Notes under the pieces: model-generated
Database searches by the model: none
What the model was told of the DNA's origin: nothing
The model's input: only the letters and a program-made list of their open reading frames with translations
In this document: piece after piece, positions 27,178-36,800 of the stretch
How positions within the stretch are numbered: the stretch's first letter is position 1
Layout of the letters: every line of letters begins with the position of its first letter
NCBI GenBank assembly: GCA_016342685.1
Contig: JAEINU010000004.1
Span: 310,001 to 374,000, forward strand
Reading direction: 5' to 3'
Source: Bacteroidales bacterium
Lineage (GTDB): Bacteria > Bacteroidota > Bacteroidia > Bacteroidales > UBA12077
DNA: 64,000 nt
Made by a program: the position numbers and the translations under genes

Positions 27178-29947
27178 TGAAGTTTCCAAATTTTATGTTA
27201 TAATTTATTGATGGAATAATTGTTCCTAAAATAGAGATTTCATAACCTTTTATTTTACCATCTTCATTTTGGAAAACAATAGAGTATGGGTTTTTTCTTC
27301 CTGTTAAATTGTAAACAGAGAAAGACCATGAGCCATGAACAAATTTCTTTTTCTTTAAGTCACCTTCAATATTTATTGATAAATCTGTTCTGAAATAATC
27401 AGGAATTCTATATTCATTTCTTTTTGAGAATCCAATAATTTCTATGCCATTTTGGTAATATATTGATGTTGGATAAGTAACAGGTCTACCTGTAGAATAC
27501 ACAACATTAGCTGAAATACTGATTCGTTTTGAGGCTTTATAATTAAGAGTTAAATTGAAAGCATGGGGTTTATCGTAGTTTGCATCGTAAGCAAAGCCTT
27601 TATTATTCATTTCTCCGGTTTCTTTGTTTACAGCAGTTACTTCTGATTTTGAATAAGTATAGTTAAACCAGCCGTTAAGTTTTCCGGCTTTTTTCTTAAT
27701 CATAAACTCAATACCATAAGCATTTAAATCACCTTGAATAATATTTGTTTCAGGTAATCTATTTGTTATGAAATTTGATCCATCTTTATATTCTACAAGG
27801 TTTTCAACATTTTTTTGGTAAACCTCAATAGAAGTTTCATATTTGTCGTTTAACCAGTTCTTATATAATCCAAATGAGTATTGTTCGCCCATCATTGGTT
27901 TTAAATGGGGATCGCTTAACTTCCACTTACTAGTTGGCGATACAGAAACAGTATTTGATAACATAAATATATACTGATGAAGTTTGTTATAACTCGCCTT
28001 TACCGATAGGGTCTTGCTTATTTCATATTTACCAGCAACTCTAAAATCAAAACTATTGTAATTTTGTATAAAATCACCACTGCCATAAGTTGTTGAATCA
28101 ACGATATTATATACTTCCCGAGGAGCATTTTCAGCATAATCATATACTGTTTTGGATCCCAAATAAGAATATAGTGTAAAACGTACTCCTCCTTCTACGG
28201 TTAATCGGTTCGTAATATCCCATTTTTCTCCTAAAAATAAACTATTACTTAGGGCATTTTCACCTTCAAATTCAATAGGTTTAATTATTGATTCGCTGTT
28301 AAGGGGCTGAAGATCACCATAGTTTAGATCGTAGTATTTTGAATTTAATCCAAACTGAATAGCGTGGTTGCTGTTAGGGTAATAATGAAAGATTAGTTTT
28401 AACTCAGAGTGATTTAAATCGAAATTGTGTTTGTTGGCAAGATAATCAACTTCGTAGTTTTCTTCACTATAGGCATATTGGCTATGAATAATACTTAAAT
28501 CGCTTGTGATTTTCTTGTTGAACTGATGAGACCACTGAAATGATCCTCCAAGATTTGTATATGTATTCTTAATCCCGAATGCTAAATCTGATTTATCGCC
28601 ACTACCATACAAGAAAAGTCCTATTGAGTTTTTCTCATTAAGCTGAAAGCTAAGATTCATTAAAGCATCATTAAAAGAAGCAGAACTATTCTGAATATCT
28701 AGATTGTTAACTTGATTTAAAATCCAATCAGAATACGTTGAGCGAACGCTTATTAAGTAACTGCTACTATCCTTCTTAATAGGACCTTCTGCCATTATCC
28801 TTGCTGCAGTTGGACCGACACCTCCTCTAGCAGAAAAATGTTCTTTATTCCCATTTTTAGTATCAATTTCAAAGATGGAAGATAATTGTCCTCCATGTTC
28901 GATAGGAATGTTACTCTTATAGAAATTAAACTCACTAATTGCATCAGAATTAAAGGTGGTAAATAAGCCAAAAATATGCGACGAATTATAAATAGGTAAA
29001 TCATTAATATAAAAAAGATTTTGATCGGCAGGGCTGCCGCGAACATTAAATCCGGCAGAAGCTTCACCTACAGTTTGTACCCCAGGAAGTAATAATGCAA
29101 CTTTAACAATATCTGGCTCTCCTAATACCACAGGCAACTGTTTTATTGATTTAGCTGTTATTTTTTCAAAACCCATGGTTGTGCTTCTAACATTGTGATG
29201 ATAGTTTGCAGATACAACAGCTTCATTAAGCATGAATGATTTTGTATTAAGAGGAATATCTAATTTCCCATTCGACAAAAGATTTAGTTTAAACTTTTTC
29301 TCGTGCATCCCAAGACTATTTACTTCAACTGTATATGTTCCTGGTTTAAGGGTAAGTTCATAGAATCCAGAATAGTTTGTTACAATATTCATGTTTAATT
29401 CTACGATTTTTATTCTTGCTTGTGGAATAATATCGCCATCTCCTGCGTTGGTTACATAGCCCGTAAATTTTACTAATTTGCTTGTTGTTTTTCCACTTGT
29501 CCCAATCGTTACGTTGTCTGAAATAAAGTCTTGATATGTTTTAATAAAATCTCCCTTGGTTCCTGACGATGTTTCAGAGTCATCCTTATCACGTTTGTTT
29601 TGTACATATAACTTGTTAAAAGCTTCGCTTAAGTCGGTGTTTAGAGTATAACCTTTAAATAGAAAATAATTCCCGTGTTTATCTTTAGATACCTTTACTC
29701 CAGTCTTTAAAAATCTTGCATTTAAAAAGGATAAAAGGTTAATACTATCTTTTTTAATTGAAAAAGTAATATTAGGAATACTATCCGTATTGTAGTAAAA
29801 ACGTATATTGTTTTTTTCTTGAATTTCTTCTGAGAATTCTTCCCAATTAGTTTCTTTTTGATCTACAAATATTTTTTCTTCTTCTTGTCCGAACAAAACA
29901 TTTGTAAGCGCTAAAAAAATAAAGCAAACTGTAAATAGATGTCTCAT
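27170..29947 (-). CDS. TonB-dependent outer membrane receptor
   Basis: 925 aa. A signal peptide (cleavage near LTNVLFGQ, about residue 20) is followed by a region resembling an STN domain (about 25-100; SEEIQEKNNIRFYYNTDSIP), which in regulated transducers contacts an anti-sigma factor. A carboxypeptidase-regulatory-like beta-sandwich (about 150-240; FTGYVTNAGDGDIIPQARI), a plug domain (about 255-370; GFEKITAKSIKQLPVVLGEPD and ADQNLFYINDLPIY) and a long beta-barrel to the C-terminus complete it. The plug motif AGFNVRGSPADQNLFYIND matches Bacteroidota receptors that neighbour DUF4249 proteins. It imports an unknown substrate using TonB energy. No FecR/ECF sigma pair is nearby despite the STN-like domain. 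The coupling to nine lipoproteins downstream is the unusual feature. Confidence 0.92.
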   Translation of the reverse strand: MRHLFTVCFIFLALTNVLFGQEEEKIFVDQKETNWEEFSEEIQEKNNIRFYYNTDSIPNITFSIKKDSINLLSFLNARFLKTGVKVSKDKHGNYFLFKGYTLNTDLSEAFNKLYVQNKRDKDDSETSSGTKGDFIKTYQDFISDNVTIGTSGKTTSKLVKFTGYVTNAGDGDIIPQARIKIVELNMNIVTNYSGFYELTLKPGTYTVEVNSLGMHEKKFKLNLLSNGKLDIPLNTKSFMLNEAVVSANYHHNVRSTTMGFEKITAKSIKQLPVVLGEPDIVKVALLLPGVQTVGEASAGFNVRGSPADQNLFYINDLPIYNSSHIFGLFTTFNSDAISEFNFYKSNIPIEHGGQLSSIFEIDTKNGNKEHFSARGGVGPTAARIMAEGPIKKDSSSYLISVRSTYSDWILNQVNNLDIQNSSASFNDALMNLSFQLNEKNSIGLFLYGSGDKSDLAFGIKNTYTNLGGSFQWSHQFNKKITSDLSIIHSQYAYSEENYEVDYLANKHNFDLNHSELKLIFHYYPNSNHAIQFGLNSKYYDLNYGDLQPLNSESIIKPIEFEGENALSNSLFLGEKWDITNRLTVEGGVRFTLYSYLGSKTVYDYAENAPREVYNIVDSTTYGSGDFIQNYNSFDFRVAGKYEISKTLSVKASYNKLHQYIFMLSNTVSVSPTSKWKLSDPHLKPMMGEQYSFGLYKNWLNDKYETSIEVYQKNVENLVEYKDGSNFITNRLPETNIIQGDLNAYGIEFMIKKKAGKLNGWFNYTYSKSEVTAVNKETGEMNNKGFAYDANYDKPHAFNLTLNYKASKRISISANVVYSTGRPVTYPTSIYYQNGIEIIGFSKRNEYRIPDYFRTDLSINIEGDLKKKKFVHGSWSFSVYNLTGRKNPYSIVFQNEDGKIKGYEISILGTIIPSINYNIKFGNFND

Positions 29948-29948
29948 A

Positions 29949-30710
29949 TTAGTTAGAAATAATTAGATTAGAACAGAAATTCATTAATTCATTAATTTGA
30001 TTATATGAAGCACTCTTGTAATTAATACTATTTGTCTTCATAAATTGCTTGATGGATTTGCGTTGCTCTTTTTGAAAATATTTCAGAAAAGAATTTAAAG
30101 TACTGATTTCGATTAATTGTTTGTTGTCAAAAAGATATAGTTTGCTTTTTAAACTTGAGAATTTTCCATATGGCGACATATCGCTGTACATATCAATAAA
30201 CCTTTTAGAATGACTTTTTACAACTAAAAAACTACTATTGTAAATTAACTCGTAATAATAATGAGAGTTATCTTGGTCTATAGAAAATGTATTAGATTTT
30301 ATAAAGATTGAATTATTTATTTTAAATGAATCAACTAATGTTTTGTTAAGTTTTAATAATCTTTCAGTTCCATCTCCTACTTTTGCTTTAATAATTATAT
30401 CATCAATAATTACATCGTATTTAATTTGAAGATTTGAATGGGCATTACCATTTATAAAAACAGTTCCTGTATTCCAATTATCATTATTATAGAAAGGATT
30501 CCCTACAATTCGTGAATTCGACAATGGATATGCACAACCATTAATAATTTCGTCGTTTATAGAATAGAACTCTAAACTTTGATTATAAAGTTTTTCAAGG
30601 TTCTTTCGCGAATTAATATTCTGATTCTGAGCTAGAACAAGGCTTTGGTTTAAACTAAGAGAAAAGATTATACTTACCAGTAATATCTTTAACAGATAGG
30701 CTTTTTTCAT
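29949..30710 (-). CDS. Exported protein of unknown function at the head of the receptor operon
   Basis: I do not recognise this 253-aa protein. It has a signal peptide (KILLVSIIFSLSLNQSLVLAQ, cleavage about residue 28) and no lipobox or later membrane helix. The mature part begins with a charged helix (NSRKNLEKLYNQSLEFY) and then a beta-rich stretch with WNTGTVFINGNAHSNLQIKY, DVIIDDIIIKAKVGDG and KSNTFSIDQDNSHYYYELIY. The C-terminal third (from LNSFLKYFQKEQRKSIKQFM) is basic and helical. It stops 1 bp before the receptor start and so should be its co-translated first partner. A periplasmic or surface accessory role for the receptor is likely from position only. Confidence 0.6.
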   Translation of the reverse strand: MKKAYLLKILLVSIIFSLSLNQSLVLAQNQNINSRKNLEKLYNQSLEFYSINDEIINGCAYPLSNSRIVGNPFYNNDNWNTGTVFINGNAHSNLQIKYDVIIDDIIIKAKVGDGTERLLKLNKTLVDSFKINNSIFIKSNTFSIDQDNSHYYYELIYNSSFLVVKSHSKRFIDMYSDMSPYGKFSSLKSKLYLFDNKQLIEISTLNSFLKYFQKEQRKSIKQFMKTNSINYKSASYNQINELMNFCSNLIISN

Positions 30711-30849
30711 TTTTTAGGTTATATAAATTACATAAATATTATTACAACAATCCCCACAAATTACTATGACTAAAAATACTATCTGTGGTTTAATATAAGT
30801 ACTAAAATTCCGATATTAATGTAAATTATTAAATCTATAATGAAATTAG

Positions 30850-30869
30850 TTTGAAGTTGTGACTTCAAA
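30850..30869. promoter_or_regulatory. Perfect inverted repeat, possible operator
   Basis: TTTGAAGT-tgtg-ACTTCAAA is an 8-bp perfect inverted repeat with a 4-nt centre, 140 bp before the first gene of the receptor/DUF4249 operon and about 200 bp before xth. It could be a dimeric regulator site or a hairpin in a long leader. Its regulator is unknown. Confidence 0.4.
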
Positions 30870-31036
30870 AATTGATTATTTTTTACTATAAAACAAGTGT
30901 TTGAATGAAAAATTCGACGAAATAAACCTTTTTTTCGTTAAAATAGTTTTGTAGAATCAATGAAATTATTCTTTGATTTAGGATTCAATTCTTTGTATTT
31001 TGCAATCACTTTTGGTTTGACTATTAAGTAAACAGT

Positions 31037-31044
31037 TATTTTTG
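31037..31044 (+). promoter_or_regulatory. Promoter -7 element for xth
   Basis: TATTTTTG matches TAnnTTTG exactly. TTTG sequences at 31011-31014 and 31016-31019 lie 22 and 17 bp upstream and could be the -33 element. Transcription would start near 31051, about 16 nt before the ATG. Confidence 0.55.
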
Positions 31045-31066
31045 TAAAAAATAAACTACGTAAACT

Positions 31067-31837
31067 ATGATAAAGAAAATATGCTCATACAATGTTAATG
31101 GGATTAGGGCTGCAATTAATAAGGGTTTTATTAATTGGTTAAAAGAAGAAAACCCTGATGTGGTTTTAATACAAGAAACAAAAGCACATCAAGAGCAAGT
31201 TGAAACAGGTTTGTTTGAAGAGGTTGGCTATAAACATTTCTGGTTTTCGGCAGTAAAGAAAGGCTATAGCAGTTTAGCTATTTTATGCAAGGAAGAGCCA
31301 GACTCTGTTCAGAAGGGAATAGGAATAGAAAAATATGATGTAGAAGGAAGAACTATGCGTGTTGATTTTGGAGATGTTACAATTGTGAATTCATATTTCC
31401 CATCGGGAACGACAGGTACAGTCCGTCAGGATTATAAAATGGAATATTTAGAAGATTTTAAAAAGTATATTGATAAATTAAAACAGGAACGACCAAAGAT
31501 TATTGCTTGTGGTGATTATAATATTTGTCATAAACCAATTGATATAAACCATCCGGAAAGGCATAAGAAAACATCTGGGTTTTTACCCGAAGAACGTGAA
31601 TGGGTAGATCAATTTATTGAAAGTGGATTTACAGATTCGTTTCGAGAGTATAATACCAAATCAGAAGAATATAGCTGGTGGAGTTACCGAGCAGGAGCAC
31701 GAGCTAAGAACTTAGGTTGGAGAATCGATTATCATATGATATCTGATGCTTTGAAACCTCAATTAAAGAATGCAACGATACTTCAAGATGTTCATCATTC
31801 AGATCATTGTCCAGTGGTTGTTGAAATCGACTTTTAA
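31067..31837 (+). CDS. xth: Exodeoxyribonuclease III (AP endonuclease)
   Basis: 256-aa member of the ExoIII/ExoA family of the EEP superfamily, which cuts DNA 5' of abasic sites and degrades 3' ends in base excision repair. The family motifs are in order: CSYNVNGIRA with metal-site Asn near residue 9, the metal-binding Glu in VVLIQETKAH, the SYFPSGT segment, GDYNICH with catalytic Asp and Asn, WWSYRAGARAKNLGWRIDYH, and terminal HHSDHCPVVVEI with the Asp-His pair. Length is normal. It is a single-gene unit between its own promoter and a bidirectional terminator. Confidence 0.96.
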   Translation: MIKKICSYNVNGIRAAINKGFINWLKEENPDVVLIQETKAHQEQVETGLFEEVGYKHFWFSAVKKGYSSLAILCKEEPDSVQKGIGIEKYDVEGRTMRVDFGDVTIVNSYFPSGTTGTVRQDYKMEYLEDFKKYIDKLKQERPKIIACGDYNICHKPIDINHPERHKKTSGFLPEEREWVDQFIESGFTDSFREYNTKSEEYSWWSYRAGARAKNLGWRIDYHMISDALKPQLKNATILQDVHHSDHCPVVVEIDF

Positions 31838-31860
31838 TCCAACAAACGTCTAAAAATAAA

Positions 31861-31893
31861 AAACCCTGTTAGTGCCTTAAACTAACAGGGTTT
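31861..31893. terminator. Bidirectional terminator between xth and typA
   Basis: AAACCCTGTTAG and CTAACAGGGTTT form a perfect 12-bp stem with a 9-nt loop between the converging xth and typA genes. The A-rich run before and T/A-rich run after suit termination in both directions. Confidence 0.85.
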
Positions 31894-31935
31894 ATATAAA
31901 CTAATCAATTAAAATATATAAAGGAATATATATTA

Positions 31936-33735
31936 CTACTTATTTTGAGCGCGTTTTCGCTCAAACTCTTTCAAGAAAATTTTTCTTAGTCTAATATGCT
32001 TAGGAGTTACCTCAACATATTCATCTCCTTGAATGTATTCCAAAGCTTCTTCAAGAGAAAATTTAATTGGTGGTGGTAATTTTACTTTATCATCGGTTCC
32101 TGAAGCACGTACGTTTGATTGCTTTTTGGCTTTTGTAATATTTACACCGATATCACCTGCTTTATTATTTTCTCCAACTACTTGACCTTCGTATATTTCT
32201 TCATTGTGAGCAACAAAAAACTTTCCCCTGTCTTGTAATTTATCTAATGAGTAAGCAATAGCTGTACCTGTTTCAATTGCATTTAAAGATCCTACTTGTC
32301 GTTTTATAAAATCACCTTTGTAAGGTTCAAAACTTTTAAATCGATGCGCCATTACTGCTTCTCCTGCAGTAGCTGTCATCATTATATTTTTTAATCCGAT
32401 AATTCCTCGTGATGGCATATGGAATTCAAGTAAAATACGATCGTTTTTACGTTCCATATTTATCATTTCACCTTTTCTCTGTTGAACAATCTCAATTGCT
32501 TTACCTGAAACATCTTCTGGTAAGTCGATTGTCAAATATTCAATAGGCTCGCATTTTTCGCCATCAATTTCTTTAATAATTACCTTAGGTTGTCCAACCT
32601 GAAGTTCGTAACCTTCACGACGCATGGTTTCAATTAAAACCGACAAGTGTAAAACGCCACGGCCATAAACAGTATGAGCATCGGCAGAATCAGTAGGTTC
32701 AACTTTTAACGCTAAGTTTTTTTCAAGTTCTTTATATAAACGATCTTTTATGTGGCGTGATGTTACATATTTACCATCTTTTCCAAAAAATGGAGAGTTG
32801 TTAATAGTAAATAACATACTCATTGTTGGTTCATCAATTGCAATTGGATCCAGAGCTTCTGGATTTTCAATGTCAGCAATAGTATCTCCAATAGAGAATC
32901 CTTCAATACCAACTAAAGCACAAATATCTCCAGACTGAACAGATTCAACTTTTCTTTTACCAAGGCCTTCGTATGTAAGTAATTCTTTTATTTTTGTTTT
33001 TTTAATAGAGCCATCTCTTTGTGCAAGAGATACGCGCATTCCTGTTTTTAATGTTCCTCTTAAAAGTTTTCCAATAGCAATTCTTCCAACATATGAAGAA
33101 TAGTCTAGGGATGTGATTAACATTTGAGGAGTTCCTTCGTAAGATTTTGAATCTGGAATGTGTTCAATTATAGCATCCATTAATGGATTAATATCAGTTG
33201 TTGGCTTTTGCCAATCATCAGACATCCATCCGTTTTTTGCTGAACCGTAAACAGTCGGAAAATCTAATTGATCTTCGTTAGCTTCAAGATTAAACATTAA
33301 ATCAAAAACTTGTTCTTGTACTTCTTCTGGTCTGCAGTTTGCTTTGTCAACTTTATTTACAACAACAATTGGCTTTAAACCAAGCGTTAGCGCTTTTTGT
33401 AATACGAATCGTGTTTGAGGCATTGTACCTTCAAATGCGTCAACTAATAATAAAACACCATCAGCCATGTTTAACACACGCTCCACTTCACCACCAAAGT
33501 CGGCGTGACCAGGAGTGTCAATAATATTTATTTTGTAATCTTTATAAGTAACGGAAACGTTTTTAGAAAGGATTGTAATTCCACGCTCTCTTTCTAAATC
33601 ATTACTATCGAGGATCAGGTCACCTGGGTTTTCGTTTTCACGAAATAACTTACCCAGTAAAAGCATTTTATCAACCAGAGTTGTCTTTCCATGATCGACG
33701 TGAGCAATAATTGCTATGTTTTTGATTTTTTGCAT
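31936..33735 (-). CDS. typA: Translational GTPase TypA/BipA
   Basis: 599-aa ribosome-associated GTPase needed for efficient ribosome assembly and stress or cold growth. The G domain (about 1-200) has G1 AHVDHGKTT, G2 RERGITI, G3 DTPGHADFGGEVERV and G4 NKVDK. An EF-Tu-like domain II (about 205-290) and two alpha/beta domains follow, including FHMPSRGIIGLKNIM and MAHRFKSFEPYKGD. The BipA-specific C-terminal domain has KLPPPIKFSLEEALEYI and ends HIRLRKIFLKEFERKRAQNK. Length and motifs are those of an intact TypA. It is a single-gene unit with a promoter element 23 bp before the ATG. Confidence 0.97.
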   Translation of the reverse strand: MQKIKNIAIIAHVDHGKTTLVDKMLLLGKLFRENENPGDLILDSNDLERERGITILSKNVSVTYKDYKINIIDTPGHADFGGEVERVLNMADGVLLLVDAFEGTMPQTRFVLQKALTLGLKPIVVVNKVDKANCRPEEVQEQVFDLMFNLEANEDQLDFPTVYGSAKNGWMSDDWQKPTTDINPLMDAIIEHIPDSKSYEGTPQMLITSLDYSSYVGRIAIGKLLRGTLKTGMRVSLAQRDGSIKKTKIKELLTYEGLGKRKVESVQSGDICALVGIEGFSIGDTIADIENPEALDPIAIDEPTMSMLFTINNSPFFGKDGKYVTSRHIKDRLYKELEKNLALKVEPTDSADAHTVYGRGVLHLSVLIETMRREGYELQVGQPKVIIKEIDGEKCEPIEYLTIDLPEDVSGKAIEIVQQRKGEMINMERKNDRILLEFHMPSRGIIGLKNIMMTATAGEAVMAHRFKSFEPYKGDFIKRQVGSLNAIETGTAIAYSLDKLQDRGKFFVAHNEEIYEGQVVGENNKAGDIGVNITKAKKQSNVRASGTDDKVKLPPPIKFSLEEALEYIQGDEYVEVTPKHIRLRKIFLKEFERKRAQNK

Positions 33736-33757
33736 TTTTCCCTAAAATTTGAGCGTG

Positions 33758-33765
33758 CAAAGGTA
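33758..33765 (-). promoter_or_regulatory. Promoter -7 element for typA
   Basis: On the minus strand this reads TACCTTTG, an exact TAnnTTTG match 23 bp before the typA start codon. The -33 region is only weakly TTTG-like (TTTATG about 22 bp upstream). Confidence 0.5.
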
Positions 33766-33853
33766 TGTGATTTTAATTAATATAAATCATAAACACATGA
33801 AATTATGATTATGTTTTTTAAACTACAGAAAATTATGAGTATTGGAATTAAAA

Positions 33854-33878
33854 AATCCCATCGAATTTCGATGGGATT
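33854..33878 (-). terminator. Terminator of the DUF2723 gene
   Basis: AATCCCATCGA and TCGATGGGATT form an 11-bp stem with a 3-nt loop, 21 bp after the DUF2723 stop. On the minus strand a TTTTTT run follows directly. It separates that gene from typA. Confidence 0.85.
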
Positions 33879-33899
33879 ATCTAATTTATGAGGTTTTAT

Positions 33900-36800
33900 T
33901 TACTGATGTCGATTTACATTTTCGATAGCTGTTGTAAGTACATTTTCTGTTCTCTCAGCTAATTCAATATTTCCACTTCTTCGTGCCATATCCGACAATC
34001 TCTGCATATAGTGGAAAGCTAATCGTTGTTCATAATCTAAGCTAGCTAAAAACTCCGAAGGCATTGAGAATAAATAATTTATTTCTTGCTCGGTAGTTTT
34101 TGCAAATTCTTCTACAATTGTATTTGCCTTATCGTTTGCTTTTAGGCTATAATAAGTTTCAATCATATCGAGGGTGAATAAATCATAAGGAAAATTATAT
34201 GATGGCATTATTTCCATACATCTATCTAAAACAGCAACAGCTTTTTCATTTTTACCTTCAAGCATTAATTGTTTTGCTAAACGATTAAATTTATTTCTGA
34301 TTTTTATTACCGATGTTGTTCTGTCGGTTGTATGATCAATCCATACATCTGGATCATTCATATTACCCCATTTGTATTTTTCCATTAGTTTTTCATACAT
34401 AATATCCGAATCAATTCGTCCAATATCGAGATAGCCTTTAGAAGTTGTTTTAATTGGAACCAATCTATAGGCAAATCCTTCTTCTTGCAAGTAATCGTTT
34501 AATCCAATATTTCCATCTCCGGCAGAGGATACAAAATATATTGGACGTTTCCAGTTATTGTTTGCTAATAAATCTAACATCATCCATTCGTTCTTCATAA
34601 TTCTACTTTTGTTAATTACAAAAGGAATTTCTTTAACGATTTTATCAGCATCTTCTGGTTTTACAGTCCCATTATTTACAACAGTTGCAGAGTCTACTTT
34701 TAGTAGGAATTTATTGGTTGGCAAATAGTCCATCCATTCGTCCTGACTTACCTGAATTCTTGTGCGTTGATTGGTTGAAGCTACAAAATCAACTGCTTGT
34801 CCTACTTCAACATAATCATCAATTCGTGGTTGAATATATATAACATCTCGGAGTCCGTTAACATATTCTTCGTGGGTTAATCCAAAAGGAACAGGCTCAG
34901 AATCGTAAGCTTTGCGTTTCATTTGATCAATGTACCAATGAGTATTTAAGAGAGATAAGTTAACAACGCGTACATCGGTTCGAATCCCTTCAACTTCCTG
35001 AGCATACCACAAAGGGAAAGTATCATTATCTCCATGTGTGAATAATATACCGTTTTGAGCACAGGAGTTTAAATAATTATATGCAAAATCACGAGCAATA
35101 TATCTGTTCGATCTATCATGATCGTCCCAATTTTCACTAGCCATAATTCCTGGAACAAAAATTAAACAGATCGATGATGCAAGTCCAGCGCTAACAACAG
35201 CAGGAAGTTTTTTATGTAAAAAGTTATAAACTCCTAAAACACCAAGTCCGATCCAAATGGAAAAAGCATAAAAGGAACCGGCATAGGCATAATCTCGTTC
35301 GCGCGGCTGCAGTGGATATTGATTCAGGTAAACTACAATTGCAATTCCTGTTAATACAAATAGGAAAAGAACAACAATGAAATCATTAAAATGGCGTCGT
35401 AAATGGAAAAAGAAACCAATAATTCCTAAAATCAAAGGGAGTAAGTAATATACATTTCTCGATTTTTCGTTTTTAATTGAATCGGGCAAGTTATCTTGTG
35501 GTCCAATAATTTTTGAATCAATAACATCAAAACCTGTAATCCAGTTACCATTCATTAATTCACCATGACTTTGAGTGTCGTTTTGTCGTCCAGAGAAGTT
35601 CCACATAAAATATCGCCAATACAAATGCCCCAGTTGATAACGGAAAAAGAACTTTAGGTTTTCTCCAAATGTTGGTACAGTTTTAACTTCTGTTTCTCCA
35701 TTATAGTTTTTAATGGTAATTTTCTTTCCTTTTATATCAGCCCATTTTTTATATTCATCAATATGTGCAGGGTTCGACTGACTATACATTCTTGGGAAGA
35801 AAGTTGTAAATCTTTCATCGAACTCGTAAATATCATTCAATGAATATAACTTCTCATATTTACCATCTTTTTTCTGATAGGTAAATGGTTCTGTACTTCC
35901 AGTAACAGGGGCATTATAATATTGACCTGTAACTAATGGTCTATTTCCATATTGCTCTCTATTCAAATAATGTAATAAGTTAAAAACAGTTTCAGGATTG
36001 TTTTCGTCCATAGGAGTATCTGCTAAAGACCGAATTACAATCATTGAAAAGCTAGAATATCCAATAACAATAACTGTACAAGCAACTGCAATTAGATTAT
36101 ATACTTTATTAAAACTTAATAATAATTTGTTACTATCTTTTTCTGAAAGGAAAAATTGCCAGATTATCCAACCAGGAATTATTCCAAGAACATAAATGAA
36201 AATTGCTTTAAAAATATCTTTTTTACCAACAAAGTATATTACAAGAAACACAACACTAAGTATAACTCCTATTATCACACCGAAAATCCATAAGTTTAAG
36301 GCTATGATACTTACTAAGTAAAATAATTTTGAGAGATTTAAATCCTTTTTTGTTGTTGCAATTATGCTTGTAATTAAAAATGTGAAAAGTAAAATTAAGG
36401 AAGCAAACATTCCTGAATTGAATGGCAAACCAAATTTATTTACAAATTCTAATTCCATGTTGGAAGCAAGTTTTACTATTCCAGGTATTATTAAGTACAT
36501 AATTGTACTAAGAATAACAACTGAGATTGTAAGAGATAATATAATACCTCTTCCAGTAACTTTATATTTTTTGAAATAATATACTAGTACAATTGCAGGT
36601 ATTGCTAATAAATTCAATAAGTGGACACCAATAGATAAGCCCATTAGATAGGCAATTAATACAATCCATCTGTCAGAATGTTTTTCATGTGCAACATTTT
36701 CCCATTTTAGAATGGCCCAGAAAACGATTGCTGTAAAAAGGGAAGAAAGGGCGTAAACCTCTCCTTCAACTGCCGAAAACCAAAAGGTATCGGAAAAAGT

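Larger units (their letters stand above)
30711..31066. other. Divergent intergenic region, 356 bp
   Basis: This very AT-rich stretch separates the minus-strand receptor/DUF4249 operon from plus-strand xth. No open frame of note was found. It holds a perfect inverted repeat (30850-30869) and a TAnnTTTG promoter element for xth (31037-31044). I found no convincing TAnnTTTG element pointing toward the receptor operon. Confidence 0.6.

Noticed and set aside
28795-29067. CRISPR-like or repeat structures and extra small genes in the receptor/DUF4249 region
   Set aside because: Repeated similarity there comes from paralogous coding sequences; no short direct repeats with regular spacers were seen, and the small alternative frames lack support.
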